This document shows, piece by piece, positions 11,423 to 26,700 of a stretch of DNA of 64,000 nucleotides (position 1 is its first letter; each line of letters begins with the position of its first letter). The translations under genes and the position numbers were made by a program. Below the pieces are notes generated by a model. The model did not search any database. It worked only from the letters and a program-made list of their open reading frames with translations, and was not told the origin of the DNA. The DNA is from Isoperla grammatica (lineage: Eukaryota; Arthropoda; Insecta; Plecoptera; Perlodidae). The DNA is taken from assembly GCA_945910005.1 (NCBI GenBank), contig CAMDTW010000641.1, forward strand, positions 1,431,001-1,495,000, written 5' to 3'.

Positions 11423-13131
11423 TTGCTTGTGACGGTGACTGTACTTGATAAACCCTGCGCTATGTCAGTGACATAGAAGCAACTACATGCAACGTATGAG
11501 GATAACGCATGTTTCCTTGCTTGTGACGGTGACTGTACTTGATAAACCTTGCGCTAAGTCAGTGACAAAGAAGCCACTTCCTGCAACGTATCAGGACAAC
11601 GCATGTCTCCTTGCTTGTGACGGTGACTGTACTTGATAAACCTTTGACATAGAAGCCACGTCATGCAACGTATCAGGAAGACGCATGTTTCCTTGCTTGT
11701 GACGGTGACTGTACTTGATAAACCTTGCGCTAAGTCAGTGACATAGAAGCCACTACATGCAACGTATGAGGACAACGCATGTTTCCTTGCTTGTGACGGT
11801 GACTGTACTTGATAAACCCTGCGCTAAGTCAGTGACATGATAGCCACTACATGCAACGTATGAGGACAACGCATGTTTCCTTGCTTGTGACGGTAACTGT
11901 ACTTGATAAACCCTGCGTAAGTCAGTGACATAGAAGCCACTACATGCAACATATTAGGACAACGCATGTTTTCTCGCTTGTGACGGTGATTGTACTTGAT
12001 AAACCTTGCGCTTAGTCAGTGACATAGAAGCCACTACATGCAACATATCAGGACAACTCATGTTTCCTCTATTGTGACGGTGACTGTACTTGATTAACCC
12101 TGCGCTAAGTCAGTGACATAGAAGCCACTACATGCAACGTATCAGGACAACGCATGTTTCCTCGCTTCTGACGGTGACTGTACTTGATAAACCCTGCGCT
12201 AAGTCAGTGACATAGAAGCCACTTCATGCAACATATCAGGACAACGCATGTTTTATCTATTGTGACGGTGACTGTACTTGATAAACCCTGCGCTTAGTCA
12301 GTGACATGAAAGCCAGTTCATACAACATATCAGGACAACGCATGTTTCCTTGCTTGTGACGGTGACTGTACTTGATAAACCCTGCGCTAAGTCAGTGACA
12401 TAGAAGCCACTACATGCAACGTATCAGAACAACGCATGTTTCCTTGCTTGTGACGGTGACTGTTCTTTACAAACTTTGCGCTAAGTCAGTGACATAGAAG
12501 CCACTACATGCAACGTATGAGGACAACGCATGTTTTCTTGCTTGTGACGGTGACTGGACTTGATAAACCCTGCGCTAAGTCAGTGACATAGAAGCCACTA
12601 CATTCAACATATCAGGACAACGCATGTTTCCTTGCTTGTGACGGTCACTGTACTTGATAAACCCTGCGCTTAGTCAGTGACATGAAAGCCACTACATGGA
12701 ACGTATGAGGACAACGCATGTTTCCTTGCTTGTGACGGTGACTGTACTTGATAAACCCTGCGCTATGTCAGTGACATGAAAGCCACTACATGCAACATAT
12801 CAGGACAACGCAAGTTTCCTTGCTTGTGACGGTGACTTTACTTGATAAACCCTGCGCTGAGTCAGTGACATAGAAGCCACTACATGCAACATATCAGGAC
12901 TACGCATGTTTCCTTGCTTGTGACGGTCACTGTACTTGATAAACCCTGCGCTATGTCAGTGACATGAAAGCCACTACATGCAACATATCAGGACAACGCA
13001 TGTTTCCTCGCTTGTGACGGTGACTGTACATGATAAACCCTGCGCTAAGTCAGTGACATAAAAGCCACTACATGCAACGTATCAGGACAACGCATGTTTC
13101 CTTGCTTGTGACGGTCACTGTACTTGATAAA
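11423..13131 (+). repeat. Module A, truncated copy
   Basis: It matches 1-1,800 in marker order, minus one monomer (the CTGCAAAAG copy), then jumps at about 13,125-13,133 straight into an 82-bp monomer, as if the array had restarted an earlier part of a related block. The switch keeps monomer phase, as expected for exchange between misaligned repeats. Confidence 0.78.
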
Positions 13132-14404
13132 CCTTTGACATAGAAGCCACTACATGCAACGTATCAGGATAACGCATGTTTCCATGCTTGTGACGGTGAC
13201 TGTACTTGATAAACCTTGCGCTAAGTCAGTGACATAGAAGCCACTCCATGCAACGTATGAGGACAACGCATGTTTTTTTGCTTGTGACGGTGACTGTACT
13301 TAATAAACCCTGCGCTAAGTCAGTGACATGAAAGCCACTACTTGCAACGTATGAGGACAACGCATGTTTCCTTGCTTGTGACGGTGACTGTACTTGATAA
13401 ACCCTGCGCTAAGTCAGTGACATAGAAACCACTACATGCAACATATCAGGACAAAGCATGTTTTCTCGCTTGTGACGGTGATTGTACTTGATAAACCCTG
13501 CGCTAAGTCAGTGACATAGAAGCCACTACATGCAACATATCAGGACAACTCATGTTTCCTCTATTGTGACGGTGACTGTACTTGATTTACCCTGCGCTAA
13601 GTCAGTGACATAGAAACCACTACATGCAACGTATGAGGACAACGCATGTTTCCTTGCTTGTGACAATGACTGTACTTGATAAACCCTGCAAAAGTCAGTG
13701 ACATAGAAGCCACTACATGCAACGTATCAGGACAACGCATGTTTCCTCGCTTCTGACGGTGACTGTACTTGATAAACCTTGCACTAAGTCATTTACATAG
13801 AAGCCACTTCATGCAACATATCAGGACAACGCATGTTTTCTCTATTGTGACGGTGACTGTACTTGATAAACCCTGCGCTAAGTCAGTGACATGAAAGCCA
13901 GTTCATGCAACATATCAGGACAACGCATGTTTCCTTGCTTGTGACGGTGACTGTACTTGATAAACCCTGCGCTAAGTCAGTGACATAGATGCCACTACAT
14001 GCAACGTATCAGAACAACGCATGTTTCCTTGCTTGTGACGTTGACTGTACTTTACAAACCCTGCGCTAAGTCAGTGACATAGAAGCCACTACATGCAACG
14101 TATGAGGACAACGCATGTTTTCTTGCTTGTGACGGTGACTGGACTTGAAAAACCCTGCGCTAAGTCAGTGACATAGAAGCCACTACATTCAACATATCAG
14201 GACAACGCATGTTTCCTTGCTTGTGACGGTCACTGTACTTGATAAACCCTGCGCTAAGTCAGTGACATGCTAGCCACTACATGGAACGTATGAGGACAAC
14301 GCATGTTTCCTTGCTTGTGACGGTGACTGTACTTGATAAACACTGCGCTATGTCAGTGACATGAAAGCAACTACATGCAACATATCAGGACAACGCATGT
14401 TTCC

Positions 14405-15910
14405 TTGCTTGTGACGGTGACTGTACTTGATAAACCCTGCGCTATGTCAGTGACATAGAAGCCACTACATGCAACGTATGAGGACAACGCATGTTTCCTT
14501 GCTTGTGACGGTGACTGTACTTGATAAACCTTGCGCTAAGTCAGTGACATAGAAGCCACTTCATGCAACGTATCAGGACAACGCATGTCTCCTTGCTTGT
14601 GACGGTGACTGTACTTGATAAACCTTTGACATAGAAGCCACTACATGCAACGTATCAGGACAACGCATGTTTCCTTGCTTGTGACGGTGACTGTACTTGA
14701 TAAACCTTGCTTTAAGTCAGGGACATAGAAGCCACTACATGCAACGTATGAGGACAACGCATGTTTCCTTGCTTGTGACGGTGACTGTACTTGATAAACC
14801 CTGCGCTAAGTCAGTGACATGATAGCCACTACATGCAACGTATGAGGACAACGCATGTTTTCTTGCTTGTGACGGTAACTGTACTTGATAAACCCTGCGT
14901 AAGTCAGTGACATAGAAGCCACTACATGCAACATATCAGGACAACGCATGTTTTCTCGCTTGTGACGGTGATTGTACTTGATAAACCCTGCGCTAAGTCA
15001 GTGACATAGAAGCCACTACATGCAACATATCAGGACAACTCATGTTTCCTCTATTGTGACGGTGACTGTACTTGATTAACCCTGCGCTAAGTCAGTGACA
15101 TAGAAGCCACTACATGCAACATATCAGAACTACTCATGTTTCCTTGCTTGTGACGGTCACTGTACTTGATAAACCCTGCGCTAAGTCAGTGACATGAAAG
15201 CCACTACATGCAACGTATGAGGACAACGCATGTTTCCTTGCTTGTGACGGTGACGTAACTTGATAAACCCTGCGCTAAGTCAGTGACATGAAAGCCACTA
15301 CATGCAACGTATTAGGACATTGCATGTTTTCTTGCTTGTGACGGTGACTGTACTTGATAAACCCTGCGCTAAGTCAGTGACATAGAAGCCACTACATGCA
15401 ACGTATGAGGACAACGCATGTTTCCTTGCTTGTGACGGTGACTGTACTTGATAAACCCTGCGCTAAGTCAGTGACATAGAAGCCACTACATGCAACGTAT
15501 GAGGACAACGCATGTTTCCTTGCTTGTGACGGTGACTGTACTTGACAAACCCTGCGCTAAGTCCGTGACATAGAAGCCACTATATGCAACTTATGAGGAC
15601 AACGCATGTTTCCTTGCTTGTGACGGTGACTGTACTTGATAAACCCTGCGCTATGTCAATGACATAGAAGCCACTACATGCAACGTATGACAACGCATGT
15701 TTCTTTGCTTGTGACGGTGACTGTACTTGATAAACCATGCGCTAAGTCAGTGAATAGAAGCCACTACATGCAACATATCAGGACAACGCATGTTTCCTTG
15801 CTTGTGACGGTGACTGTACTTGACAAACCTTGCGCTTAGTCAGTGACATAGAAGCCACTACATGCAACGTATGAGGACAACGCATGTTTTCTCTATTGTG
15901 ACGGTGACTG
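14405..15910 (+). repeat. Module A, mosaic copy with two in-register deletions
   Basis: Position 14,405 aligns with 1 (offset 14,404). Near 15,110 the offset falls to 12,994, a loss of 1,410 bp or exactly 15 x 94. Near 15,640 it falls to 12,618, a further loss of 376 bp or exactly 4 x 94. Markers on each side (GATTAACCC, then the ACTACTC variant, GACATTGC, AAGTCCGTGAC, then TATGTCAATGAC) fix the breakpoints to within about a monomer. Confidence 0.82.
14593..14674 (+). repeat. 82-bp short monomer, typical form
   Basis: The monomer starts TTGCTTGTGACGG and reads AACCTTTGACATAG where the full unit has 12 more bases; the next copy begins at 14,675. The upstream neighbour usually ends ATGTCTCC instead of ATGTTTCC, so the two-monomer combination is a reliable tag for the start of module A and related blocks. 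Confidence 0.9.
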
Positions 15911-17924
15911 TTCTTGATAAACCCTGCGCTAAGTCAGTGACGTAGAAGCCACTACATGCAACGTATGAGGACAACGCATGTTTCCTTGCTTGTGACGGTG
16001 ACTGTACTTGATAAACCCTGCGCAAAGTCAGTGACATAGAAGCCACTACATGCAACATATCAGGACAACGCATGTTTCCCTGCTTGTGACGGTGACTGTA
16101 CTTGATAAACCTTGCGCTAAGTCAAAGACATGAAGGCCACTTCATGCAACATATCAGGACAACGCATGTTTCCTTGCTTGTGACGGTGACTGTACTTGAT
16201 AAACCCTGCGGTTAGTCAATGACATAGAAGCCACTACATGCAACATATCAGGACAACGCATGCATCGTTGCTTGTGACGGTGACTGTACTTGATAAACCC
16301 GGCGCTAAGTCAGTGACATGAAAGCCACTTCATGCAACATATCAGGACAACGCATGTTTCCTCGCTTGAGACGGTGACTGTACTCGATAAACCCTGCGCT
16401 AAGTCAGTGACATAGAAGCCACTACATGCAACGTATCAGGACAACGCATGTTTCCTTGCTTGTGACGGTGACTGTACTCGATAAACCCTGTGCTAAGTCA
16501 GTGACATAGAAGCCACAACATGCAACGTATCAGGACACAGCATGTTTACTTGCTTGTGACGGTGACTGTACTTGATAAACCTTGCGCTAAGTCAGTGACA
16601 TGAAGGCCACTACATGCAACATATCAGGACAACGCATGTTTCCTTGCTTGTGACGGTGACTGTACTTGATAACCCCTTCGCTTAGTCAGTGACATAGAAG
16701 CCACTACATGCAACATATCAGGACAACGCATGTTTCGTTGCTTGTGACGGTGACTGTACTTGATAAACCCTGCGCTAAGTCAGTGACATGAAAGCCACTT
16801 CATGCAACATATGAGAACAACGGATGTTTACTCGCTTGTGACGGTGACTGTACTTGATAAACCCTGCGCTAAGTCAGTGACATGAAAGCCACTACATGCA
16901 ACGTATGAGGACAACGCATGTTTCCTTGCTTGTGACCATGACTGTACTTGATAAACCCTGCGCTAAGTCAGTGACATAGAAACCACTACATGCAACATAT
17001 CAGGACAAGGCATGTTTTCTTGCTTGTGACGGTGATTGTACTTGATAAACCCTGCGCTAAGTCAGTGACATAGAAGCCACTACATGCAACATATCAGGAC
17101 AACTCATGTTTCCTCTATTGTGACGGTGATTGTACTTGATTAACCCTGCGCTAAGTCAGTGACATAGAAGCCACTACATGCAACGTATGAGGACAACGCA
17201 TGTTTCCTTGCTTGTGACAATGACTGTACTTGATAAACCCTGCAAAAGTCAGTGACATAGAAGCCACTACATGCAACGTATCAGGACAACGCATGTTTCC
17301 TCGCTTCTGACGGTGACTGTACTTGATAAACCTTGCGCTAAGTCAGTGACATAGAAGCCACTTCATGCAACATATCAGGACAACGCATGTTTTCTCTATT
17401 GTGACGGTGACTGTACTTGATAAACCCTGCGCTAAGTCAGTGACATGAAAGCCAGTTCATGCAACATATCAGGACAACGCATGTTTCCTTGCTTGTGACG
17501 GTGACTGTACTTGATAAACCCTGCGCTTAGTCAGTGACATAGAAGCCACTACATGCAACGTATCAGAACAACGCATGTTTTCTTGCTTGTGACGGTGACT
17601 GTACTTTACAAACCCTGCGCTAAGTCAGTGACATAGAAGCCACTACATGCAACGTATGAGGACAACGCATGTTTTCCTGCTTGTGACGGTGACTGGACTT
17701 GATAAACCCTGCGCTAAGTCAGTGACATAGAAGCCACTACATTCAACATATCAGGACAACGCATGTTTCCTTGCTTGTGACGGTCACTGTACTTGATAAA
17801 CCCTGCGCTAAGTCAGTGACATGAAAGCCACTACATGGAACGTATGAGGACAACGCATGTTTCCTTGCTTGTGACGGTGACTGTACTTGATAAACCCTGC
17901 GCTATGTCAGTGACATGAAAGCAA
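15911..17924 (+). repeat. Satellite with the left partner of a 4,860-bp offset repeat
   Basis: About 21 monomers and no gene. From about 16,860 the sequence matches 21,720 onward at a constant offset of 4,860, continuing to about 18,849. Whole 60-base stretches are identical, for example around 17,221 and 22,081. The segment therefore occurs three times in the window once the 5.8-kb duplication is counted (near 16.9, 21.7 and 27.5 kb). Confidence 0.82.
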
Positions 17925-20900
17925 CTACATGCAACATATCAGGACAACGCATTTTTTCTTGCTTGTGACGGTGACTTTACTTGATAAACCCTGCGCTGAG
18001 TCAGTGATATAGAAGCCACTACATGCAACATATCAGGACAACGCATGTTTCCTTGCTTGTGACGGTGACTGTACTTGATAAACCCTGCGCTTTGTCAGTG
18101 ACATAGAAGCCACTACATGCAACGTATGAGGACAACGCATGTTTCCTTGCTTGTGACGGTGACTGTACTTGATAAACCTTGCGCTAAGTCAGTGACATAG
18201 AAGCCACTTTATGCAACGTATCAGGACAACGCATGTCTCCTTGCTTGTGACGGTGACTGTACTTGATAAACCTTTGACATAGAAGCCACTACATGTAACG
18301 TATCAGGACAACGCATGTTTCCTTGCTTGTGACGGTGACTGTACTTGATAAACCTTGCGCTAAGTCAGTGACATAGAAGCCACTACATGCAACGTATCAG
18401 GACAACGCATGTTTCCTTGCTTGTGACGGTGACTGTACTTGATAAACCCTGCGCTAAGTCAGTGACATGATAGCCACTACATGCAACGTATGAGGACAAC
18501 GCATGTTTCCTTGCTTGTGACGGTAACTGTACTTGATAAACCCTGCGTTAGTCAGTGACATAGAAGCCACTACATGCAACATATCAGGACAACGCATGTT
18601 TTCTCGCTTGTGACGGTGATTGTACTTGATAAACCCTGCGCTAAGTCAGTGACATAGAAGCCACTTCATGCAACATATCAGGACAACTCATGTTTCCTCT
18701 ATTGTGACGGTGACTGTACTTGATTAACCCTGCGCTAAGTCAGTGACATAGAAGCCACTACATGCAACGTATGAGGACAACGCATGTTTCCTTGCTTGTG
18801 ACGGTGACTGTACTTGATAAACCCTGCGAAAGTCAGTGACATAGAAGCCACTACATGCAACGTATCAGGACAACGCATGTTTCCTCGCTTCTGACGGTGA
18901 CTGTACTTGATAAACCCTGCGCTAAGTCAGTGACATAGAAGCCACTTCATGCAACATATCAGGACAACGCATGTTTTCTCTATTGTGACGGTGACTGTAC
19001 TTGATAAACCCTGCGCTAAGTCAGTGACATGAAAGCCAGTTCATACAACATATCAGGACAACGCATGTTTCCTTGCTTGTGACGGTGACTGTACTTGATA
19101 AACCCTGCGCTAAGTCAGTGACATATAAGCCACTACATGCAACGTATCAGAACAACGCATGTTTCCTTGCTTGTGACGGTGACTGTACTTAACAAACTTT
19201 GCGCTAAGTCAGTGACATAGAAGCCACTACATGCAACGTATGAGGACAACGCATGTTTTCTTGCTTGTGACGGTGACTGGACTTGATAAACCCTGCGCTA
19301 AGTCAGTGACATGAAAGCCACTTCATGCAACATATGAGAACAACGCATGTTTCCTCGCTTGTCACGGTGACTGTACTTGATAAACCCTGCGCTAAGTAAG
19401 AAAGATAAAAGCCACTTCATGCAACATATGAGAACAACGCATGTTTCCTCGCTTGTGAAGGTGACTGTTCTTGATAAACCCTGCGCTAAGTCAGTGACAT
19501 AGAAGCCACTACATGCAACATATGAGGACAACGCATGTTTCCTCGCTTGTGACGGTGACTGTACTTGATAAACCCTGCGCTAAGTCAGTGACATAGAAGC
19601 CACTACATGCAATATATGAGGACAACGCATGTTTCCTATATTGTGACGGTAACTGTACTTGATAAACCCTGCGCTATGTCAGTGACATGAAAGCCACTAC
19701 ATGCAACATATCAGGACAACGCATGTTTCCTCGCTTGAGACGGTGACTGTACTCGATAAACCCTGCGCTAAGTCAGTGACATAGAAGCCACTACATGCAA
19801 CGTATGAGGACAACGCATGTTTCCTCGCTTGTGACGATGACTGTACTTGATAAACCCTGCGCTAAGTCAGTGACATGAAAGCCACTACATGCAACATATG
19901 AGGACAACGCATTTTTTCTCGCTTGTGACGGTGACTGTACTTGATAAACCCTGAGCTAAGTCAGTGACATGAAAGCCACTACATGCAACATATCAGAACA
20001 ACGCATGTTTCCTCGCTTGTGACGGTGACTGTACTTGATAAACCCTGAGCTAAGTCAGTGACATAGAAGCCACTACATGCAACATATCAGGACAACGCAT
20101 GTTTCCTTGCTTGTGACGGTGACTGTACTTGATAAACCTTGCGCTAAGTCAGTGACATGAAGGCCACTACATGCAACATATAAGGACAACGCATGTTTTC
20201 TTGCTTGTGACGGTGACTGTACTTGATAAACCCTGCGCTTAGTCAGTGACATAGAAGCCACTACATGCAACATATCAGGACAACGCATGTTTCGTTGCTT
20301 GTGACGGTGACTGTACTTGATAAACCCTGCGCTAAGTCAGTGACATGAAAGCCACTTCATGCAACATATGAGAACAACGGATGTTTACTCGCTTGTGACG
20401 GTGACTGTACTTGATAAACCCTGCGCTAAGTCAGTGACATGAAAGCCACTTCATGCAACATTACAGAACAACGCATGTTTCCGCGCTTGTGAAGGTGACT
20501 GTACTTGATAAACCCTGCGCTAAGTCAGTGACATAGAAGCCACTACATGCAACGTATGAGGACAACGCATGTTTCCTCGCTTGTGACGATGACTGTACTT
20601 GATAAACCCTGCGCTAAGTCAGTGACATGAAAGCCACTTCATGCAACATATGAGAACAACGCATGTTTCCTCGCTTGTGAAGGTGACTGTACTTGATAAA
20701 CCCTTCGCTAAGTCAGTGACATGAAAGCCACTTCATGCAACATATGAGGACAACTCATGTTTCCTCACTTGTGAAGGTGACTGTACTTAATAAACCCTGC
20801 ACTTAGTCAGTGACATAGAAGCCACTACATGCAACGTATGAGGACAACGCATGTTTCCTCGCTTGTGACGGTGACTGTTCTTGATAAACTCTGCGCTAAG

Positions 20901-23710
20901 TCAGTGACATAGAAGCCACTACATGCAACATATCAGGACAACGCATGTTTCCTCGCTTGTGACGGTGACTGTACTTGATAAACCATGCGCTAAGTCAGTG
21001 ACATAGAAGCCACTTCATGCAACATTGAGGACAACGCAGGTTCCCTGTATTGTGACGGTGACTGTATTTGATAAACCCTGCGCTATGTCAGTGACATGAA
21101 AGCCACTACATGCAACATATCAGGACAACGCATGTTTTCTCGCTTGGGACGGTGACTGTTCTTTATAAACCCTGCGCTATGTCAGTGACATGAAAGCCAC
21201 TACATGCAACATATCAGGACAACGCATGTTTCCTCGCTTGTGACGGTGACTGTACTTGATAAACCCTGCGCTAAGTCAGTGACATAGAAGCCACTTCATG
21301 CAACATATCAGGATAACGCATGTTTCCTTGCTTGTGACGGTGACTGTACTTGATAAACCCTGCGCTAAGGCAGTGACATGAAAGCCACTACATGCAACGT
21401 ATGAGGCCAACGCATGTTTCCTTGCTTGTGACGGTGACTGTACTTGATAAACCTTGCGCTTAGTCAGTGACATAGAAGCCACTTCATGCAACGTATCAGG
21501 ACAACGCATGTCTCCTTGCTTGTGACGGTGACTGTACTTGATAAACCTTTGACATAGAAGCCACTACATGCAACGTAACAGGATAACGCATGTTTCCTTG
21601 CTTGTGACGGTGACTGTACTTGATAAACCTTGCGCTAAGTCAGTGACATAGAAGCCACCCCATGCAACGTATGAGGACAACGCATGTTTCCTTGCTTGTG
21701 ACGGTGACTGTACTTAATAAACCCTGCGCTAAGTCAGTGACATGAAAGCCACTACATGCAACGTATGAGGACAACGCATGTTTCCTTGCTTGTGACGGTG
21801 ACTGTACTTGATAAACCCTGCGCTAAGTCAGTGACATAGAAACCACTACATGCAACATATCAGGACAAGGCATGTTTTCTTGCTTGTGACGGTGATTGTA
21901 CTTGATAAACCCTGCGCTAAGTCAGTGACATAGAAGCCACTACATGCAACATATCAGGACAACTCATGTTTCCTCTATTGTGACGGTGATTGTACTTGAT
22001 TAACCCTGCGCTAAGTCAGTGACATAGAAGCCACTACATGCAACGTATGAGGACAACGCATGTTTCCTTGCTTGTGACAATGACTGTACTTGATAAACCC
22101 TGCAAAAGTCAGTGACATAGAAGCCACTACATGCAACGTATCAGGACAACGCATGTTTCCTCGCTTCTGACGGTGACTGTACTTGATAAACCTTGCGCTT
22201 AGTCAGTGACATAGAAGCCACTTCATGCAACATGTCAGGACAACGCATGTTTTCTCTATTGTGACGGTGACTGTACTTGATAAACCCTGCGCTAAGTCAG
22301 TGACATGAAAGCCAGTTCATGCAACATATCAGGACAACGCATGTTTCCTTGCTTGTGACGGTGACTGTACTTGATAAACCCTGCGCTAAGTCAGTGACAT
22401 AGAAGCCACTACATGCAACGTATCAGAACAACGCATGTTTTCTTGCTTGTGACGGTGACTGTACTTTACAAACCCTGCGCTAAGTCAGTGACATAGAAGC
22501 CACTACATGCAACGTATGAGGACAACGCATGTTTTCCTGCTTGTGACGGTGACTGGACTTGATAAACCCTGCGCTAAGTCAGTGACATAGAAGCCACTAC
22601 ATTCAACATATCAGGACAACGCATGTTTCCTTGCTTGTGACGGTCACTGTACTTGATAAACCCTGCGCTAAGTCAGTGACATGAAAGCCACTACATGGAA
22701 CGTATGAGGACAACGCATGTTTCCTTGCTTGTGACGGTGACTGTACTTGATAAACCCTGCGCTATGTCAGTGACATGAAAGCAACTACATGCAACATATC
22801 AGGACAACGCATGTTGTCTTGCTTGTGACGGTGACTTTACTTGATAAACCCTGCGCTGAGTCAGTGATATAGAAGCCACTACATGCAACATATCAGGACA
22901 ACGCATGTTTCCTTGCTTGTGACGGTGACTGTACTTGATAAACCCTGCGCTATGTCAGTGACATAGAAGCCACTACATGCAACGTATGAGGACAACGCAT
23001 GTTTCCTTGCTTGTGACGGTGACTGAACTTGATAAACCTTGCGCTAAGTCAGTGACATAGAAGCCACTTCATGCAACGTATCAGGACAACGCATGTCTCC
23101 TTGCTTGTGACGGTAACTGTACTTGATAAACCTTTGACATAGAAGCCACTACATGCAACGTATCAGGACAACGCATGTTTCCTTGCTTGTGACGGTGACT
23201 GTACTTGATAAACCTTGCGCTAAGTCAGTGACATAGAAGCCACTACATGCAACGTATGAGGACAACGCATGTTGCCTTGCTTGTGACGGTGAGTGTACTT
23301 GATAAACCCTGCGCTAAGTCAGTGACATGATAGCCACTACATGCAACGTATGAGGACAACGCATGTTTCCTTGCTTGTGACGGTAACTGTACTTGATAAA
23401 CCCTGCGTAAGTCAGTGACATAGAAGCAACTACATGCAACATATCAGGACAACGCATGTTTTCTCGCTTGTGACGGTGATTGTACTTGATAAACCCTGCG
23501 CTAAGTCAGTGACATAGAAGCCACTACATGCAACACATCAGGACAACTCATGTTTCCTCTATTGTGACGGTGACTGTACTTGATTAACCCTGCGCTAAGT
23601 CAGTGACATTGAAGCCACTACATGCAACGTATGAGGACAACGCATGTTTCCTTGCTTGTGACGGTGACTGTACTTGATAAACCCTGCAAAAGTCAGTGAC
23701 ATAGAAGCCA
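17925..23710 (+). repeat. 5.8-kb higher-order unit, copy 1
   Basis: About 62 monomers (5,786 bp) repeated immediately downstream. Three 82-bp monomers (near 18,271, 21,547 and 23,131) and several one- or two-base deletions explain why the length falls short of 62 x 94. A private CATTTTTTC variant (17,951) reappears at 23,737 at the start of copy 2. It contains module B-like material from about 19.3 kb and module A-like material at each end. Confidence 0.9.
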
Positions 23711-26700
23711 CTACATGCAACATATCAGGACAACGCATTTTTTCTTGCTTGTGACGGTGACTTTACTTGATAAACCCTGCGCTGAGTCAGTGATATAGAA
23801 GCCACTACATGCAACATATCAGGACAACGCATGTTTCCTTGCTTGTGACGGTGACTGTACTTGATAAACCCTGCGCTTTGACAGTGACATAGAAGCCACT
23901 ACATGCAACGTATGAGGACAACGCATGTTTCCTTGCTTGTGACGGTGACTGTACTTGATAAACCTTGCGCTAAGTCAGTGACATAGAAGCCACTTTATGC
24001 AACGTATCAGGACAACGCATGTCTCCTTGCTTGTGACGGTGACTGTACTTGATAAACCTTTGACATAGAAGCCACTACATGTAACGTATCAGGACAACGC
24101 ATGTTTCCTTGCTTGTGACGGTGACTGTACTTGATAAACCTTGCGCTAAGTCAGTGACATAGAAGCCACTACATGCAACGTATCAGGACAACGCATGTTT
24201 CCTTGCTTGTGACGGTGACTGTACTTGATAAACCCTGCGCTAAGTCAGTGACATGATAGCCACTACATGCAACGTATGAGGACAACGCATGTTTCCTTGC
24301 TTGTGACGGTAACTGTACTTGATAAACCCTGCGTTAGTCAGTGACATAGAAGCCACTACATGCAACATATCAGGACAACGCATGTTTTCTCGCTTGTGAC
24401 GGTGATTGTACTTGATAAACCCTGCGCTAAGTCAGTGACATAGAAGCCACTACATGCAACATATCAGGACAACTCATGTTTCCTCTATTGTGACGGTGAC
24501 TGTACTTGATTAACCCTGCGCTAAGTCAGTGACATAGAAGCCACTACATGCAACGTATGAGGACAACGCATGTTTCCTTGCTTGTGACGGTGACTGTACT
24601 TGATAAACCCTGCGAAAGTCAGTGACATAGAAGCCACTACATGCAACGTATCAGGACAACGCATGTTTCCTCGCTTCTGACGGTGACTGTACTTGATAAA
24701 CCCTGCGCTAAGTCAGTGACATAGAAGCCACTTCATGCAACATATCAGGACAACGCATGTTTTCTCTATTGTGACGGTGACTGTACTTGATAAACCCTGC
24801 GCTAAGTCAGTGACATGAAAGCCAGTTCATACAACATATCAGGACAACGCATGTTTCCTTGCTTGTGACGGTGACTGTACTTGATAAACCCTGCGCTAAG
24901 TCAGTGACATATAAGCCACTACATGCAACGTATCAGAACAACGCATGTTTCCTTGCTTGTGACGGTGACTGTACTTAACAAACTTTGCGCTAAGTCAGTG
25001 ACATAGAAGCCACTACATGCAACGTATGAGGACAACGCATGTTTTCTTGCTTGTGACGGTGACTGGACTTGATAAACCCTGCGCTAAGTCAGTGACATGA
25101 AAGCCACTTCATGCAACATATGAGAACAACGCATGTTTCCTCGCTTGTCACGGTGACTGTACTTGATAAACCCTGCGCTAAGTAAGAAAGATAAAAGCCA
25201 CTTCATGCAACATATGAGAACAACGCATGTTTCCTCGCTTGTGAAGGTGACTGTTCTTGATAAACCCTGCGCTAAGTCAGTGACATAGAAGCCACTACAT
25301 GCAACATATGAGGACAACGCATGTTTCCTCGCTTGTGACGGTGACTGTACTTGATAAACCCTGCGCTAAGTCAGGGACATAGAAGCCACTACATGCAATA
25401 TATGAGGACAACGCATGTTTCCTATATTGTGACGGTAACTGTACTTGATAAACCCTGCGCTATGTCAGTGACATGAAAGCCACTACATGCAACATATCAG
25501 GACAACGCATGTTTCCTCGCTTGAGACGGTGACTGTACTCGATAAACCCTGCGCTAAGTCAGTGACATAGAAGCCACTACATGCAACGTATGAGGACAAC
25601 GCATGTTTCCTCGCTTGTGACGATGACTGTGCGCTAAGTCAGTGACATGAAAGCCACTACATGCAACATATGAGGACAACGCATTTTTTCTCGCTTGTGA
25701 CGGTGACTGTACTTGATAAACCCTGAGCTAAGTCAGTGACATGAAAGCCACTACATGCAACATATCAGAACAACGCATGTTTCCTCGCTTGTGACGGTGA
25801 CTGTACTTGATAAACCCTGAGCTAAGTCAGTGACATAGAAGCCACTACATGCAACATATCAGGACAACGCATGTTTCCTTGCTTGTGACGGTGACTGTAC
25901 TTGATAAACCTTGCGCTAAGTCAGTGACATGAAGGCCACTACATGCAACATATAAGGACAACGCATGTTTTCTTGCTTGTGACGGTGACTGTACTTGATA
26001 AACCCTGCGCTTAGTCAGTGACATAGAAGCCACTACATGCAACATATCAGGACAACGCATGTTTCGTTGCTTGTGACGGTGACTGTACTTGATAAACCCT
26101 GCGCTAAGTCAGTGACATGAAAGCCACTTCATGCAACATATGAGAACAACGGATGTTTACTCGCTTGTGACGGTGACTGTACTTGATAAACCCTGCGCTA
26201 AGTCAGTGACATGAAAGCCACTTCATGCAACATTACAGAACAACGCATGTTTCCGCGCTTGTGAAGGTGACTGTACTTGATAAACCCTGCGCTAAGTCAG
26301 TGACATAGAAGCCACTACATGCAACGTATGAGGACAACGCATGTTTCCTCGCTTGTGACGATGACTGTACTTGATAAACCCTGCGCTAAGTCAGTGACAT
26401 GAAAGCCACTTCATGCAACATATGAGAACAACGCATGTTTCCTCGCTTGTGAAGGTGACTGTACTTGATAAACCCTTCGCTAAGTCAGTGACATGAAAGC
26501 CACTTCATGCAACATATGAGGACAACTCATGTTTCCTCACTTGTGAAGGTGACTGTACTTAATAAACCCTGCACTTAGTCAGTGACATAGAAGCCACTAC
26601 ATGCAACGTATGAGGACAACGCATGTTTCCTCGCTTGTGACGGTGACTGTTCTTGATAAACTCTGCGCTAAGTCAGTGACATAGAAGCCACTACATGCAA

